The notes under the pieces are model-generated. The model was not told the DNA's origin. It searched no databases and was given only the letters and a program-made list of their open reading frames with translations. Below are positions 42,648 to 50,564 of a stretch of 64,000 bases of DNA, in pieces; position 1 is the first letter of the stretch; each line of letters opens with the position of its first letter. Origin of the DNA: Anaerolineaceae bacterium UBA1363 (GTDB lineage: Bacteria; Chloroflexota; Anaerolineae; Anaerolineales; Anaerolineaceae); NCBI GenBank assembly GCA_002306055.1, contig DBRR01000022.1:27089-91088 (forward strand). The letters are read 5' to 3'. Made by a program: the position numbers and the translations under genes.

Positions 42648-42675
42648 TTGCATAATCGAATAAAACGGTTATAAT
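42648..42675 (+). promoter_or_regulatory. rho promoter
   Basis: TTGCAT (42648-42653), a 16-bp spacer and TATAAT (42670-42675). Start near 42682 would give a ~165-nt leader before rho, long enough for the autogenous control known for rho in other bacteria. The rest of 42551-42845 shows no gene. Confidence 0.65.
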
Positions 42676-42845
42676 CTATACATAATTGAAACTTTCCAAT
42701 TAATAACCCTGCCATACCTCTAATACAATCCTTGATAATTAAATGGAAATTGTGCTGCATTAGTCTGTTAGAATTATCGGTCCCTAAAGTTCAGTGCGGG
42801 CTTTGTGAGAGGGCGGAAACGATGGCAAAAGGTGATGAGTGAAAC

Positions 42846-44117
42846 ATGGATATATTTGAACTCGAAAAGAAAACTGTCAAAGAACTTTCAAAAATTGCTA
42901 AAGATCTCAATATCCCAAATTCAAACAAGCTTAAACGTGAAGGGTTGATCATTAAAATTGCTCAAGCCCTTGGAGAAGCCGAAGGTCTCGAGATGCGCGG
43001 TGGCGTGCTTGAGATTATGAATGAGGGCATCGGCTTTTTGCGCGCAAACTATCGCATCGGTGCGGATGATGTGTATGTTTCTCAGGCGCTGTTGCGCCGT
43101 TACGAGTTGCGATCGGGCGATCTTGTTATCGGGCTCGTCAGACCGCCGCGTGAATCTGAGCGCCACCACGGTTTGCTCAAAGTGGAATCCATCAATGGAC
43201 TGACTCCGGATGAAGCCCGCAAACGACCAAGATTCGAAGACCTGACACCAATTTTCCCTAACAAACTTCTTAGCCTGGAGTATGACCCGCTCAATTTGGC
43301 CACCCGCATGATCAACCTGGTGGCTCCAATCGGCGGCGGGCAGCGTGCCATGATCGTTTCGCCGCCAAAAGCGGGCAAGACCACTATCCTGAAGGATGTC
43401 GCCAATGCCATCAGCGTCACCAATCCGCAAGTTCGTCAGATTATGTCGCTGATCGGTGAGCGTCCTGAAGAAGTGACCGATATGGATCGATCCGTGGAAG
43501 CTGAGGTGATAGCCAGTACTTTTGACGAGCCTGTGAATGCCCATGTACGCATGGCAGAAATCTCATTGGATCGCGCAAAGCGTTTGGTTGAAAATGGCCT
43601 GGACGTAGTTATCCTGATGGATTCTCTCACCCGACTGGCGCGTGCTTACAATATGGTGGTCAACCCCTCCGGGCGTACGCTTTCCGGCGGTATGGATCCC
43701 TCTGCGCTGTACCCTCCCAAGCGATTCTTTGGAGCAGCACGCAACCTTGAAGATGGCGGTAGCCTGACGATCATCGCGACCGCCCTGGTGGACACCGGCT
43801 CGAGGCTGGACGACGTGGTCTATGAGGAGTTCAAGGGTACTGGCAACATGGAAATGATCCTTTCCCGCCGTCTACAGGAGCGCCGTATCTTCCCCGCGAT
43901 CGACATCGAGAAATCGTCCACGCGTCGTGAGGACCTTCTGATGAGCCCTGAAACCTTGCAAAGAGTCTGGTTAATGCGTAGAATGTACTTGCAGATGGTT
44001 TCCAACCCTCCCCAGGGAGCTGGTATGGATACCGCGGTTGCCACAGAGGCGATCCTGCAAAAAATGGAAAAAACCAAGACGAACGCGGAGTTCCTGGAGA
44101 ACCTGGCGGACATGTAA
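42846..44117 (+). CDS. rho: Transcription termination factor Rho
   Basis: 423 residues. An N-terminal Rho-N helix bundle (LEKKTVKELSKIAKDL) is followed by the RNA-binding cold-shock domain (about 50-125, with GFLRANYRIGADDVYVS). The RecA-like ATPase domain has VSPPKAGKTTIL (Walker A), VVILMDSLTRLARAYN (Walker B), SGGMDPSALYPPKRFFGAAR (Q loop) and EFKGTGNMEM (R loop). The hexamer unwinds RNA from paused polymerase. AAAGGTGATG precedes the ATG. There is no large N-terminal insertion. Confidence 0.97.
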   Translation: MDIFELEKKTVKELSKIAKDLNIPNSNKLKREGLIIKIAQALGEAEGLEMRGGVLEIMNEGIGFLRANYRIGADDVYVSQALLRRYELRSGDLVIGLVRPPRESERHHGLLKVESINGLTPDEARKRPRFEDLTPIFPNKLLSLEYDPLNLATRMINLVAPIGGGQRAMIVSPPKAGKTTILKDVANAISVTNPQVRQIMSLIGERPEEVTDMDRSVEAEVIASTFDEPVNAHVRMAEISLDRAKRLVENGLDVVILMDSLTRLARAYNMVVNPSGRTLSGGMDPSALYPPKRFFGAARNLEDGGSLTIIATALVDTGSRLDDVVYEEFKGTGNMEMILSRRLQERRIFPAIDIEKSSTRREDLLMSPETLQRVWLMRRMYLQMVSNPPQGAGMDTAVATEAILQKMEKTKTNAEFLENLADM

Positions 44118-44146
44118 GTTCTGACGCAAGATTTGAGAGAAAGTTC

Positions 44147-45241
44147 ATGACACAGAAGGATTATTCGAAGGCGCCATCCTCATCGGGGCGCTTCTTGGGA
44201 ACCATTGGCTGGATTGTGGCTGCTGCTATTTGTGCTGGCCTGATTTCATTCCTGTTCTGGCAACCCGAAATCGCCAAGTCGATGGCGAACTACCAAAAAG
44301 TAGATAACCTTGGAACCTTGCCTGCAGATGATCCAGCAATGCTGGACGTGCCATTGCCATCCTTCTCACCAACAGAGGAGGTAAACGGGTTGGTCCGTGA
44401 TTCGGATCCCAACACCGAGATTTCTGCTGAATACCGCACAACCCCCATCACCTATACCGTCCAAAGTGGCGATTCCGTTTGGGGCATTGCTGAAAAATTC
44501 GGTCTGACAGTCGAATCAGTGCTCTATGCCAATTTTGACATCTTGCAAGATCAAGCGGATAACCTGATGCCCGGGCAAACCCTCACTATTCCACCCACGA
44601 ATGGCATTTTGCACACCTGGCGCAGCCGCGACAGCCTTAGCTCCGTAGCTTCGCGTTATGGTGCGGATATCCAGGATATCCTGTTGTTTGTTGGCAATGA
44701 TCTTGACCTTGCCAATCCCCAGATCACCCCGGGCACTGTCGTGATGGTGCCGGGAGGAAACCGGGAATTGATTAACATTACCTTTGCTGGAGTTACCACG
44801 GATGATAGTGGCAATCTCATTAGCGGTTTCTCCGGACCTGGGGCTTGTTCACTCGCGGGCGTGGGGCTGATGGGAAATGGTTTCTTCATCTGGCCATCTG
44901 CGGTGCACATGATATCGGGTAACCATTACGGTCCGGGACACAACGGTATCGACATCGGAGCAGGAATCGGCTCGGCGATATTCGCGGCAGATAGCGGCAC
45001 AGTCGTTTATGCCGGCTGGCTCAATGGTGGTTATGGCAATTTTGTCATGATCGATCACGGCAATGGATTCTCCACCTGGTATGAACACCTGGAGAACATC
45101 CAGGTCAACTGTGGTGATAACGTCTTCCAGGGCAGCGTGATCGGCACAGCAGGCTCCACCGGCAATTCAACTGGCGCTCACCTGCATTTTGAGATCCGTT
45201 ATGGCGGAATGCCCGTTAACCCCTGGGACTATCTTCCTTAG
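44147..45241 (+). CDS. Membrane-anchored LysM and M23 peptidase
   Basis: 364 residues. One N-terminal membrane helix (about 18-38) anchors an external part. A LysM domain (TYTVQSGDSVWGIAEKFGL near 103) binds peptidoglycan, and a second LysM-like segment lies near 155-200. The C-terminal lysostaphin-type domain has GHNGIDIGAGIG (zinc His and Asp) and AHLHFEIRYGG (catalytic and zinc His). Such enzymes cut peptide cross-links or activate other hydrolases in division. It follows rho by 29 nt. The tRNA-Arg starts 20 nt after its stop. Confidence 0.92.
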   Translation: MTQKDYSKAPSSSGRFLGTIGWIVAAAICAGLISFLFWQPEIAKSMANYQKVDNLGTLPADDPAMLDVPLPSFSPTEEVNGLVRDSDPNTEISAEYRTTPITYTVQSGDSVWGIAEKFGLTVESVLYANFDILQDQADNLMPGQTLTIPPTNGILHTWRSRDSLSSVASRYGADIQDILLFVGNDLDLANPQITPGTVVMVPGGNRELINITFAGVTTDDSGNLISGFSGPGACSLAGVGLMGNGFFIWPSAVHMISGNHYGPGHNGIDIGAGIGSAIFAADSGTVVYAGWLNGGYGNFVMIDHGNGFSTWYEHLENIQVNCGDNVFQGSVIGTAGSTGNSTGAHLHFEIRYGGMPVNPWDYLP

Positions 45242-45247
45242 CAGTGA

Positions 45248-45253
45248 TATAAT
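45248..45253 (+). promoter_or_regulatory. -10 box TATAAT for tRNA-Arg
   Basis: TATAAT ends 8 nt before the mature tRNA 5' end, so the transcript would start at or within 1-2 nt of the tRNA. Confidence 0.55.
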
Positions 45254-45261
45254 CCCTGCGC

Positions 45262-45334
45262 GCCCCAGTGGCTCAATGGACAGAGCGAGGCACTCCTAAC
45301 GCCTAGGTTGGGGGTTCGATTCCCTCCTGGGGCA
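45262..45334 (+). tRNA. tRNA-Arg (anticodon CCU)
   Basis: A 73-nt cloverleaf. It has a 7-bp acceptor GCCCCAG/CTGGGGC, D stem GCTC/GAGC, anticodon loop CTCCTAA with CCT at 34-36, T stem GGGGG/CCCTC with loop TTCGATT, and discriminator A. CCA is not encoded. The anticodon stem has an A-C mismatch at 31-39. It reads AGG codons. Confidence 0.93.
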
Positions 45335-45336
45335 TA

Positions 45337-45363
45337 AAAAAACCACCTCAATGGTGGTTTTTT
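45337..45363. terminator. Terminator after tRNA-Arg
   Basis: AAACCACC and GGTGGTTT form a stem with a 5-nt loop and six T, starting 3 nt after the tRNA. The A run on the left makes it usable by the convergent gene at 45391 too. Confidence 0.88.
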
Positions 45364-45390
45364 GCGTGATATGGAAAAGGGCTCGTATGC

Positions 45391-45765
45391 CTAATCCTCC
45401 AGGTCGTCAAAGTCAACAAAATCACTGGCGTGCTCACTGTCAATCTCGCGCCTTACCCACAGCAGGAGCATATCGCCTTCTTCCACGGTGAGTGCCCGGG
45501 CAGCAATGATGGGATCTTCCTTACGCAGACCGACCTCATCCTTATATTCAAGGAACATGGTCTGCCCGGCTTCCCAGGCGGTCTTGCAGCGCTCCAGGAG
45601 CTTGTTGCTGTCAAACGTGCGCAACGTGGTCAGAAAGGTGTCGTAGAGGTAGGGACCTTCCAATATGCCGACTGCCCAATTGAGTTCTTCTCTGTGCTCA
45701 GAGTCACCTGAGAGTCTCTCAAAAACAGGAGTCGGTCCTTCGATAATGGTAATTTTGTTATTCAT
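45391..45765 (-). CDS. Conserved hypothetical acidic protein
   Basis: 124 residues from the ATG at 45765 (MNNKITIIEG). It is soluble, with a very acidic C-terminus (DFVDFDDLED). AWEAGQTMFLEYKDEVG and IIAARALTVEEGDMLLLWVR are the most structured blocks. I recognise no family. A possible -10 TAAGAT lies 11 nt before the ATG, so the leader would be only a few nt. An upstream in-frame ATG at 45786 is less likely. Confidence 0.68.
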   Translation of the reverse strand: MNNKITIIEGPTPVFERLSGDSEHREELNWAVGILEGPYLYDTFLTTLRTFDSNKLLERCKTAWEAGQTMFLEYKDEVGLRKEDPIIAARALTVEEGDMLLLWVRREIDSEHASDFVDFDDLED

Positions 45766-45855
45766 AGTCGCGCAAAATCTTACCACATTGTTTGACCAAG
45801 GTAAAAAATCAGAACCAGCAAAAAGCTGGTCCTGATTTGAAAAGTCATGTGTCTG

Positions 45856-46956
45856 TTAATTACCGGTTGTACTGTTCCAGAACCAGTTATACGCATACCA
45901 ACCTCCGGTTTTTGCCTGCAGGCGGATGGCAATGCGACTATAACCAGCCAGTTCAGCTGGAATATTGAACGTGGCTGACATCTTGCCACCTTCGCCGCTG
46001 CTGAAAGTGCCAGCTTCGGTACCGTTGATCCCCATGGTCCACATCTTGCCCATGAGAACAGTGAATTCGGTGTTTGCCGGGAAGTTATCACCTTCCACTG
46101 AGACGGTTTTGTCTTTTTCAACAGCAACGATATTGAAGTAAGGAAGCTTGACAACTGGAACAGGTGTGCTGGTTGGGGCAGTGGTGGGGCTTGGGGTTGG
46201 TTCAGGAGTCACCACAACGCCACCAGTCACGTTCCAGAACCAGTTGTAGGCATAATAGCCGCCGGAAGTGCTTTCAAGGCGGATTGCGACGCGTTCGTGG
46301 TCTTTGAATTCCTCTGGAATATTGAAAGTTGCCTCAAACGCGCCCGTGTTGCTCGAAGTAAGCTTGCCTACTTCTACTCCCTCGATACCGCGAGTCCACA
46401 TCTTGTTCATCATAACCACAAATTCAAGGTTCTTCGGGAAATTGGTTGCGGTGATAGTCACGGATTTGCCAGGATCAACCGCCTTGATCATGATCGTCGG
46501 AATAATTTCCGGGACCTGGGTTGGGGCGGGGGTCGTCGTTGGGGCAGGAGTCGTGGAGGTGGGGGTCACGGTTGGCCAGGTGCCATTTGCCTGGTCGTTC
46601 CAGAACCAGTTGTAATAGTAATAACCACCTGTCAGGCTTTCAATGCGAATTGAAATCATCGCCCGACCTTTCAGCGCAGCCGGAATATTGAAGGTTGCTG
46701 ACATGGATCCGCCAGCGCCAGAATTGAAGGTTGCAACTTCGATACCGTTTTCACCACGGGTGTTATATTCGCCCATCAGAACCTTCCAATCCAGATTCTT
46801 GGGCATATCCTGAGTCAAAATAGTCACCGACTCGTCTTTCTTAACTTCGCTGATCGTAAAACTTGGGTATGCTGCCTGAGCTTTACCAATACCAATCAAT
46901 GCTGGAAAAAGCATGGTCAGCAGTAAAACAACCACTAAAATACGTTTTTTGTTCAT
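45856..46956 (-). CDS. Secreted protein with three tandem ~91-residue domains
   Basis: 366 residues. A signal peptide (MNKKRILVVVLLLTMLFPAL, cleavage near the AQA at 26-28) is followed by three homologous domains at about 30-120, 152-242 and 272-361. Each has the frame ..SVTI...NFPKNL..VLMGK..TRGI.G.E..., then ATFNIP and IRL.S.TGGYYAYNWFWN. Thr/Pro-rich linkers (about 128-148 and 250-268) separate them. No catalytic motif is seen. Beta-sandwich surface modules binding glycans or other cell-surface ligands are plausible but unproven. AAGGAG precedes the ATG at 46956. An in-frame start at 47028 would add 24 residues in front of the signal peptide. Confidence 0.85.
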   Translation of the reverse strand: MNKKRILVVVLLLTMLFPALIGIGKAQAAYPSFTISEVKKDESVTILTQDMPKNLDWKVLMGEYNTRGENGIEVATFNSGAGGSMSATFNIPAALKGRAMISIRIESLTGGYYYYNWFWNDQANGTWPTVTPTSTTPAPTTTPAPTQVPEIIPTIMIKAVDPGKSVTITATNFPKNLEFVVMMNKMWTRGIEGVEVGKLTSSNTGAFEATFNIPEEFKDHERVAIRLESTSGGYYAYNWFWNVTGGVVVTPEPTPSPTTAPTSTPVPVVKLPYFNIVAVEKDKTVSVEGDNFPANTEFTVLMGKMWTMGINGTEAGTFSSGEGGKMSATFNIPAELAGYSRIAIRLQAKTGGWYAYNWFWNSTTGN

Positions 46957-47103
46957 ATTCACTCCTTTGCCTGGACAAAATGGTGTTCTGTATAAATCAA
47001 GACGCTCTATTAGATCGTTTTGTTCCATAAAGAATTGTATAAACTGTGCAATGAGATATCAAACATGATTCAAGGTTAGTTAGAGGGGATCTGAAAACGC
47101 CTG

Positions 47104-47109
47104 TATAAT
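47104..47109 (+). promoter_or_regulatory. -10 box TATAAT for the M23-like gene, leaderless spacing
   Basis: TATAAT ends 8 nt before the ATG at 47118. There is no Shine-Dalgarno in the interval and no strong -35. Confidence 0.6.
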
Positions 47110-47117
47110 CTGCCGGT

Positions 47118-47855
47118 ATGGACGAAAAAACATTAAACAAATCTCACAAATTTCCACGAAGAGCTCGCCTGGTGCTCTTTCTGGCAGTAGGTGCGATAGG
47201 ATTGACGGGTTTCTATCTGCTCGGGCGAACTTACCTGGGCGGGCGAAACACAATGGTGATAAATTACCTTCGAAATCCAGCACAATATTCAGATTACGAA
47301 GTCCAGGCCCTTACCAGGTGCGCCAATGCTCCGTTTTTGTTGCCGAGCAAAGGTTTTATTGGTTACCTTTGGAATGATTCATTCAAGCCCTTTAACCGAC
47401 ATCAGGGAATTGACATCTTTGCCGGAACGGATGCGGGCAAGACGCCTGTTTACGCACCCTACGACGGCTTTCTGACGCGCGAGGAGGGTTGGCGGTCCAG
47501 CATTATCATCCGCATCCCGCAAGATCCGCTTAATCCGAGCCAGCAAATCTGGCTTTACATGACCCACATGGCAGATCCCGAAGGGAATTCGTTTATTGAC
47601 AGTGCGTTTCCGCCGGGGACATACGATAAACCCGTTTTTACTGGCGATCTGCTGGGGTTCCAAGGGAACTACTCGGGCGATCCAGTGCGACCAGTGGGTG
47701 TCCATCTGCATTTTTCGATTGTCAGGGATGACGGCAGCGGGAATTACCTCAATGAACTTGATATTGCCAATACACTCGACCCCACACCGTATTTTGGTTT
47801 CGAACTCAATGCAAAAGTGCTCGGGAAGTCAGAAATTCCCAGGTGCTCACCATAA
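47118..47855 (+). CDS. Membrane-anchored M23-like peptidase domain protein
   Basis: 245 residues. A basic N-terminus and one membrane helix (about 18-36) are followed by an M23-type domain: NRHQGIDIFAGTDAG (His and Asp of the zinc site), YAPYDGFLT, and VGVHLHFSIVRDDG (HxH near 200). It lacks LysM. It is probably an extracytoplasmic peptidoglycan hydrolase or a regulator of one. The MTHMADPEG segment carries an additional His. It stands alone, divergent from the triple-domain secreted protein. Confidence 0.82.
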   Translation: MDEKTLNKSHKFPRRARLVLFLAVGAIGLTGFYLLGRTYLGGRNTMVINYLRNPAQYSDYEVQALTRCANAPFLLPSKGFIGYLWNDSFKPFNRHQGIDIFAGTDAGKTPVYAPYDGFLTREEGWRSSIIIRIPQDPLNPSQQIWLYMTHMADPEGNSFIDSAFPPGTYDKPVFTGDLLGFQGNYSGDPVRPVGVHLHFSIVRDDGSGNYLNELDIANTLDPTPYFGFELNAKVLGKSEIPRCSP

Positions 47856-47921
47856 AGTTTCATCAATTGGCGAATAACCAGGACTTTGGCTATAATGGGG
47901 CAAGTAAAAGAAGGAGTCTGT

Positions 47922-48746
47922 ATGCAGGAATTATCCCCAATTGTCTCCATCCAGCAAAACGCATTAGGTCTTTATACTGGCGTCATCCAAACAAAAGATG
48001 GCAATATTCTGATCGATTCCCCCTACCGTACTGACGACCGCAGAACCTGGGTCAATCTTCCCACAAAATCCGATGCAATTTTTCTGGTTCTCCTCGACAC
48101 ACAATACGATCGCACATTGAGTGCCAAAGGCTGTGATTGCATCCTCGTTTCCCAATCCGATTATCTCCTGCCTGCGAAGCCGCGTCAACAGGCAGTTAAA
48201 TTGCAAGAGGAACTGCTCGGCGCAGGTGATGGTCATGAACAGGTAAGTTCATCCAGCCGGCCTTACGCACCTGAGATTAGTTTTGACCAGAACATGAATT
48301 TATTCTTTGGAGGTGCCGAAGTCTTGCTGGAGCATCACCCCGGCTCTAATGTCGCAGGGATCTGGGCGATTTTGCCGCAGGAAAAGGTGATCTTTGTCGG
48401 TGACAGCGTTATGGTTAACCAACCACCATTTTTGGCTTACTCAGACCCGGCTGCCTGGGTGGCAGACATGAAACTGTTGGCTTCCAAGGCATTCAAAGGC
48501 TACCAGATTGTGTCTTCGCGCGCCGGTCTGGTCACTCAGGATCAGGTCAGGGCAATGGGAAAACTGATGACTTTTATACAGACCTCCATAGCCAGTCTAC
48601 AGGAGAAGCATGCCGACCTGGAGGCTTACCTCGAACTAATCCCACGCATTCTGAAACGCATCGAATACTCCCCCGATGAGAGCGAACTTTTCTTCAACCG
48701 TCTCAGGTGGGGTTTAACAACCTATTATGAATTGAATCAGGCATAA
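47922..48746 (+). CDS. Metallo-beta-lactamase-fold protein with lost metal site
   Basis: 274 residues from the ATG at 47922, with AAGAAGGAG upstream and TATAAT further up. The N-terminal GNILIDSPYRTDDRRTW and the later HHPGSNVAGIWAILPQEKVIFVGDSVM follow the MBL fold order. Where active enzymes have HxHxDH, residues 59-64 read DTQYDR: only the Asp is kept, and the first two His and the last are gone. The second-site Asp (VGDSV) and an HH pair remain. It may be a non-catalytic binder or use a different site. It ends 9 nt before the asparaginase-like gene. Confidence 0.72.
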   Translation: MQELSPIVSIQQNALGLYTGVIQTKDGNILIDSPYRTDDRRTWVNLPTKSDAIFLVLLDTQYDRTLSAKGCDCILVSQSDYLLPAKPRQQAVKLQEELLGAGDGHEQVSSSSRPYAPEISFDQNMNLFFGGAEVLLEHHPGSNVAGIWAILPQEKVIFVGDSVMVNQPPFLAYSDPAAWVADMKLLASKAFKGYQIVSSRAGLVTQDQVRAMGKLMTFIQTSIASLQEKHADLEAYLELIPRILKRIEYSPDESELFFNRLRWGLTTYYELNQA

Positions 48747-48755
48747 GGAGACTGG

Positions 48756-49817
48756 ATGGCAGATACTTTGGCAGGTTACGAAGCGGTAGTTGAACTAACA
48801 AGAGGCGGCATCGTAGAATGCATTCACTTTGGGGCGGTGGCAGTCGTCGATTCAGCCGGTCACCTGCTGACCTCGCTCGGGGATCCAGAACTGGTCACCT
48901 TTCCGCGAAGTTCCATGAAGCCTCTGCAAGCGCTGCCGTTCGTGGAGGATGGCGGTCCGGAACATTTCGGATTGACTGAAGAAGAACTATCCATCCTCTG
49001 TGCTTCTCATCGTGGAACCGATGCGCACGTCCGTGTTCTACGCTCGATACATGCCAAAGTAGGTCTGCAGGAATCGGATCTTCAGTGTGGAGTTCATTGG
49101 CCGTCGGATAAAGCCACTGCCTCTGCCATGCATGAACGCGGTGAGGAGCCCACTCCCTATCGTCACAATTGTTCAGGAAAACACAGCGGAATGCTTGCCC
49201 AGGCGCTTCTGCATGATTACCCCAAAGAGACCTACTTATCGATGGATAATCCCGTGCAGCAGTGTATTCTGAAGACAGTTGCAGAGATGTGCGGGATGGA
49301 GCAGGAAGATATGCCAGTCGGCATAGACGGCTGCAGCGCACCGGTGTTTGCCATGCCACTTTACAATTTCGCCCTAGCAATGGCACGCCTGGCAGATCCC
49401 AATGGATTGGGAGATGTACGCGCGGCTGCATGCAAAAAGATCTCCCATGCCATGATGGCGTATCCTGAAATGGTGGCAGGACCTGGAGCATTTGACAGCG
49501 TTTTGATGACCGTAATGCAGGGGAAAGCTGTTGTCAAAGGTGGGGCGGAAGGCTATCAGATGATCAGCCTGATGCCTGGGGCCTGCGGCAAGGGCTCCCC
49601 CGGGATTGGGGTGGCGATCAAGATCAGCGATGGCGATTCAAATCGTCGCGGGACCTATACTTTGAGCGTCGCTCTGCTAAAGGCACTCGGTTTTGAAGCG
49701 GAGATGGCAAGCGATTCCTTCCGCAACTTCAACACGGCGGTGCTCAGAAACTGGCGCGGTCTCGAGATCGGCGAGATCCGGATTGCAAGACCAATCGAGA
49801 TCACGAAGACCTGGTAA
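48756..49817 (+). CDS. L-asparaginase II family protein
   Basis: 353 residues. TRGGIVECIHFGAVAVVDS at the N-terminus, FPRSSMKPLQALPFV, CASHRGTDAHV, HNCSGKHSGML and GIDGCSAPVFAMPL are the characteristic blocks of the AnsII family (thermolabile asparaginase type), unrelated to EcAII. It deaminates asparagine to aspartate, although many members are untested. There is no signal peptide, so it is likely cytoplasmic. AAGGAG precedes the ATG at good spacing. It probably forms an operon with the MBL-fold gene and nth. Confidence 0.88.
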   Translation: MADTLAGYEAVVELTRGGIVECIHFGAVAVVDSAGHLLTSLGDPELVTFPRSSMKPLQALPFVEDGGPEHFGLTEEELSILCASHRGTDAHVRVLRSIHAKVGLQESDLQCGVHWPSDKATASAMHERGEEPTPYRHNCSGKHSGMLAQALLHDYPKETYLSMDNPVQQCILKTVAEMCGMEQEDMPVGIDGCSAPVFAMPLYNFALAMARLADPNGLGDVRAAACKKISHAMMAYPEMVAGPGAFDSVLMTVMQGKAVVKGGAEGYQMISLMPGACGKGSPGIGVAIKISDGDSNRRGTYTLSVALLKALGFEAEMASDSFRNFNTAVLRNWRGLEIGEIRIARPIEITKTW

Positions 49818-49823
49818 GTGAAC

Positions 49824-50498
49824 ATGGACCAAATCCAGGAGCACCGCGCACGGTTGGTGCAGGTCCAAGACCGATTGCGCCACAGATTTGGTACTCCGAC
49901 CTGGCATGTTAAATTACCAGCAGTTGATGAATTGGTCTGCACAATCCTTTCGCAAAATACAAACGATATCAACCGGGACAAAGCCTTCAAGGCTTTAAAA
50001 GAGCGCTACCCGAATTGGGAAGCCGTGCGGGATGCCGACCCGGCAGAACTGCGATCCGTCATTCGCATAGCCGGTCTTGCCAACCAAAAAGGTCCCAACA
50101 TTCAGGCTGCCTTGCGGGATATCACCGAAGAACGCGGCGAGATTGACCTTGACTGGTTGAAAGAGAAAGACCCTGAAGAAGCGCGCAAATGGCTTGTCAA
50201 GCTGCGTGGGGTGGGACCAAAAACGGCCGCGATTGTAATGGTGTTCGCATTGGGAATGCCCGCCTTTCCGGTGGATACGCATATCTACCGGGTCACAGGG
50301 CGGATTGGGTTGCGACCCCGGGACCTGGATATTAGCAAAACACACGCTTACATGGAACAGATAGCAGACCCTGATGATTTTGGCAGCCTGCACCTGAACC
50401 TGATCAACCTGGGTCGCGAGATTTGCCAGGCACGCAAACCAAAGTGCCCAATTTGCCCGATAATCGATTTGTGTCAGTATGAGGATAAGACAGAATAA
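49824..50498 (+). CDS. nth: Endonuclease III
   Basis: 224 residues. It has an HhH-GPD core: LRGVGPKTAAIV with the catalytic lysine (about 137) and VDTHIYRV with the catalytic Asp (about 155). The C-terminal [4Fe-4S] loop has spacing C-x6-C-x2-C-x5-C (CQARKPKCPICPIIDLC). It removes oxidised pyrimidines and cuts abasic sites. The start is ATG at 49824, or GTG two codons earlier, directly after the asparaginase stop. No strong Shine-Dalgarno is visible. Confidence 0.93.
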   Translation: MDQIQEHRARLVQVQDRLRHRFGTPTWHVKLPAVDELVCTILSQNTNDINRDKAFKALKERYPNWEAVRDADPAELRSVIRIAGLANQKGPNIQAALRDITEERGEIDLDWLKEKDPEEARKWLVKLRGVGPKTAAIVMVFALGMPAFPVDTHIYRVTGRIGLRPRDLDISKTHAYMEQIADPDDFGSLHLNLINLGREICQARKPKCPICPIIDLCQYEDKTE

Positions 50499-50564
50499 TA
50501 CTTTCAAGCCGCGTATGGCAGCATGTATGCCCAAGAGTAGCTACTTGATTGGCATGTGGAGGTC

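Noticed and set aside
40193..45334. Prophage or integrative element beside tRNA-Arg
   Set aside because: No integrase, attachment-site duplication of the tRNA 3' end or phage genes were seen. Flanking genes are housekeeping.
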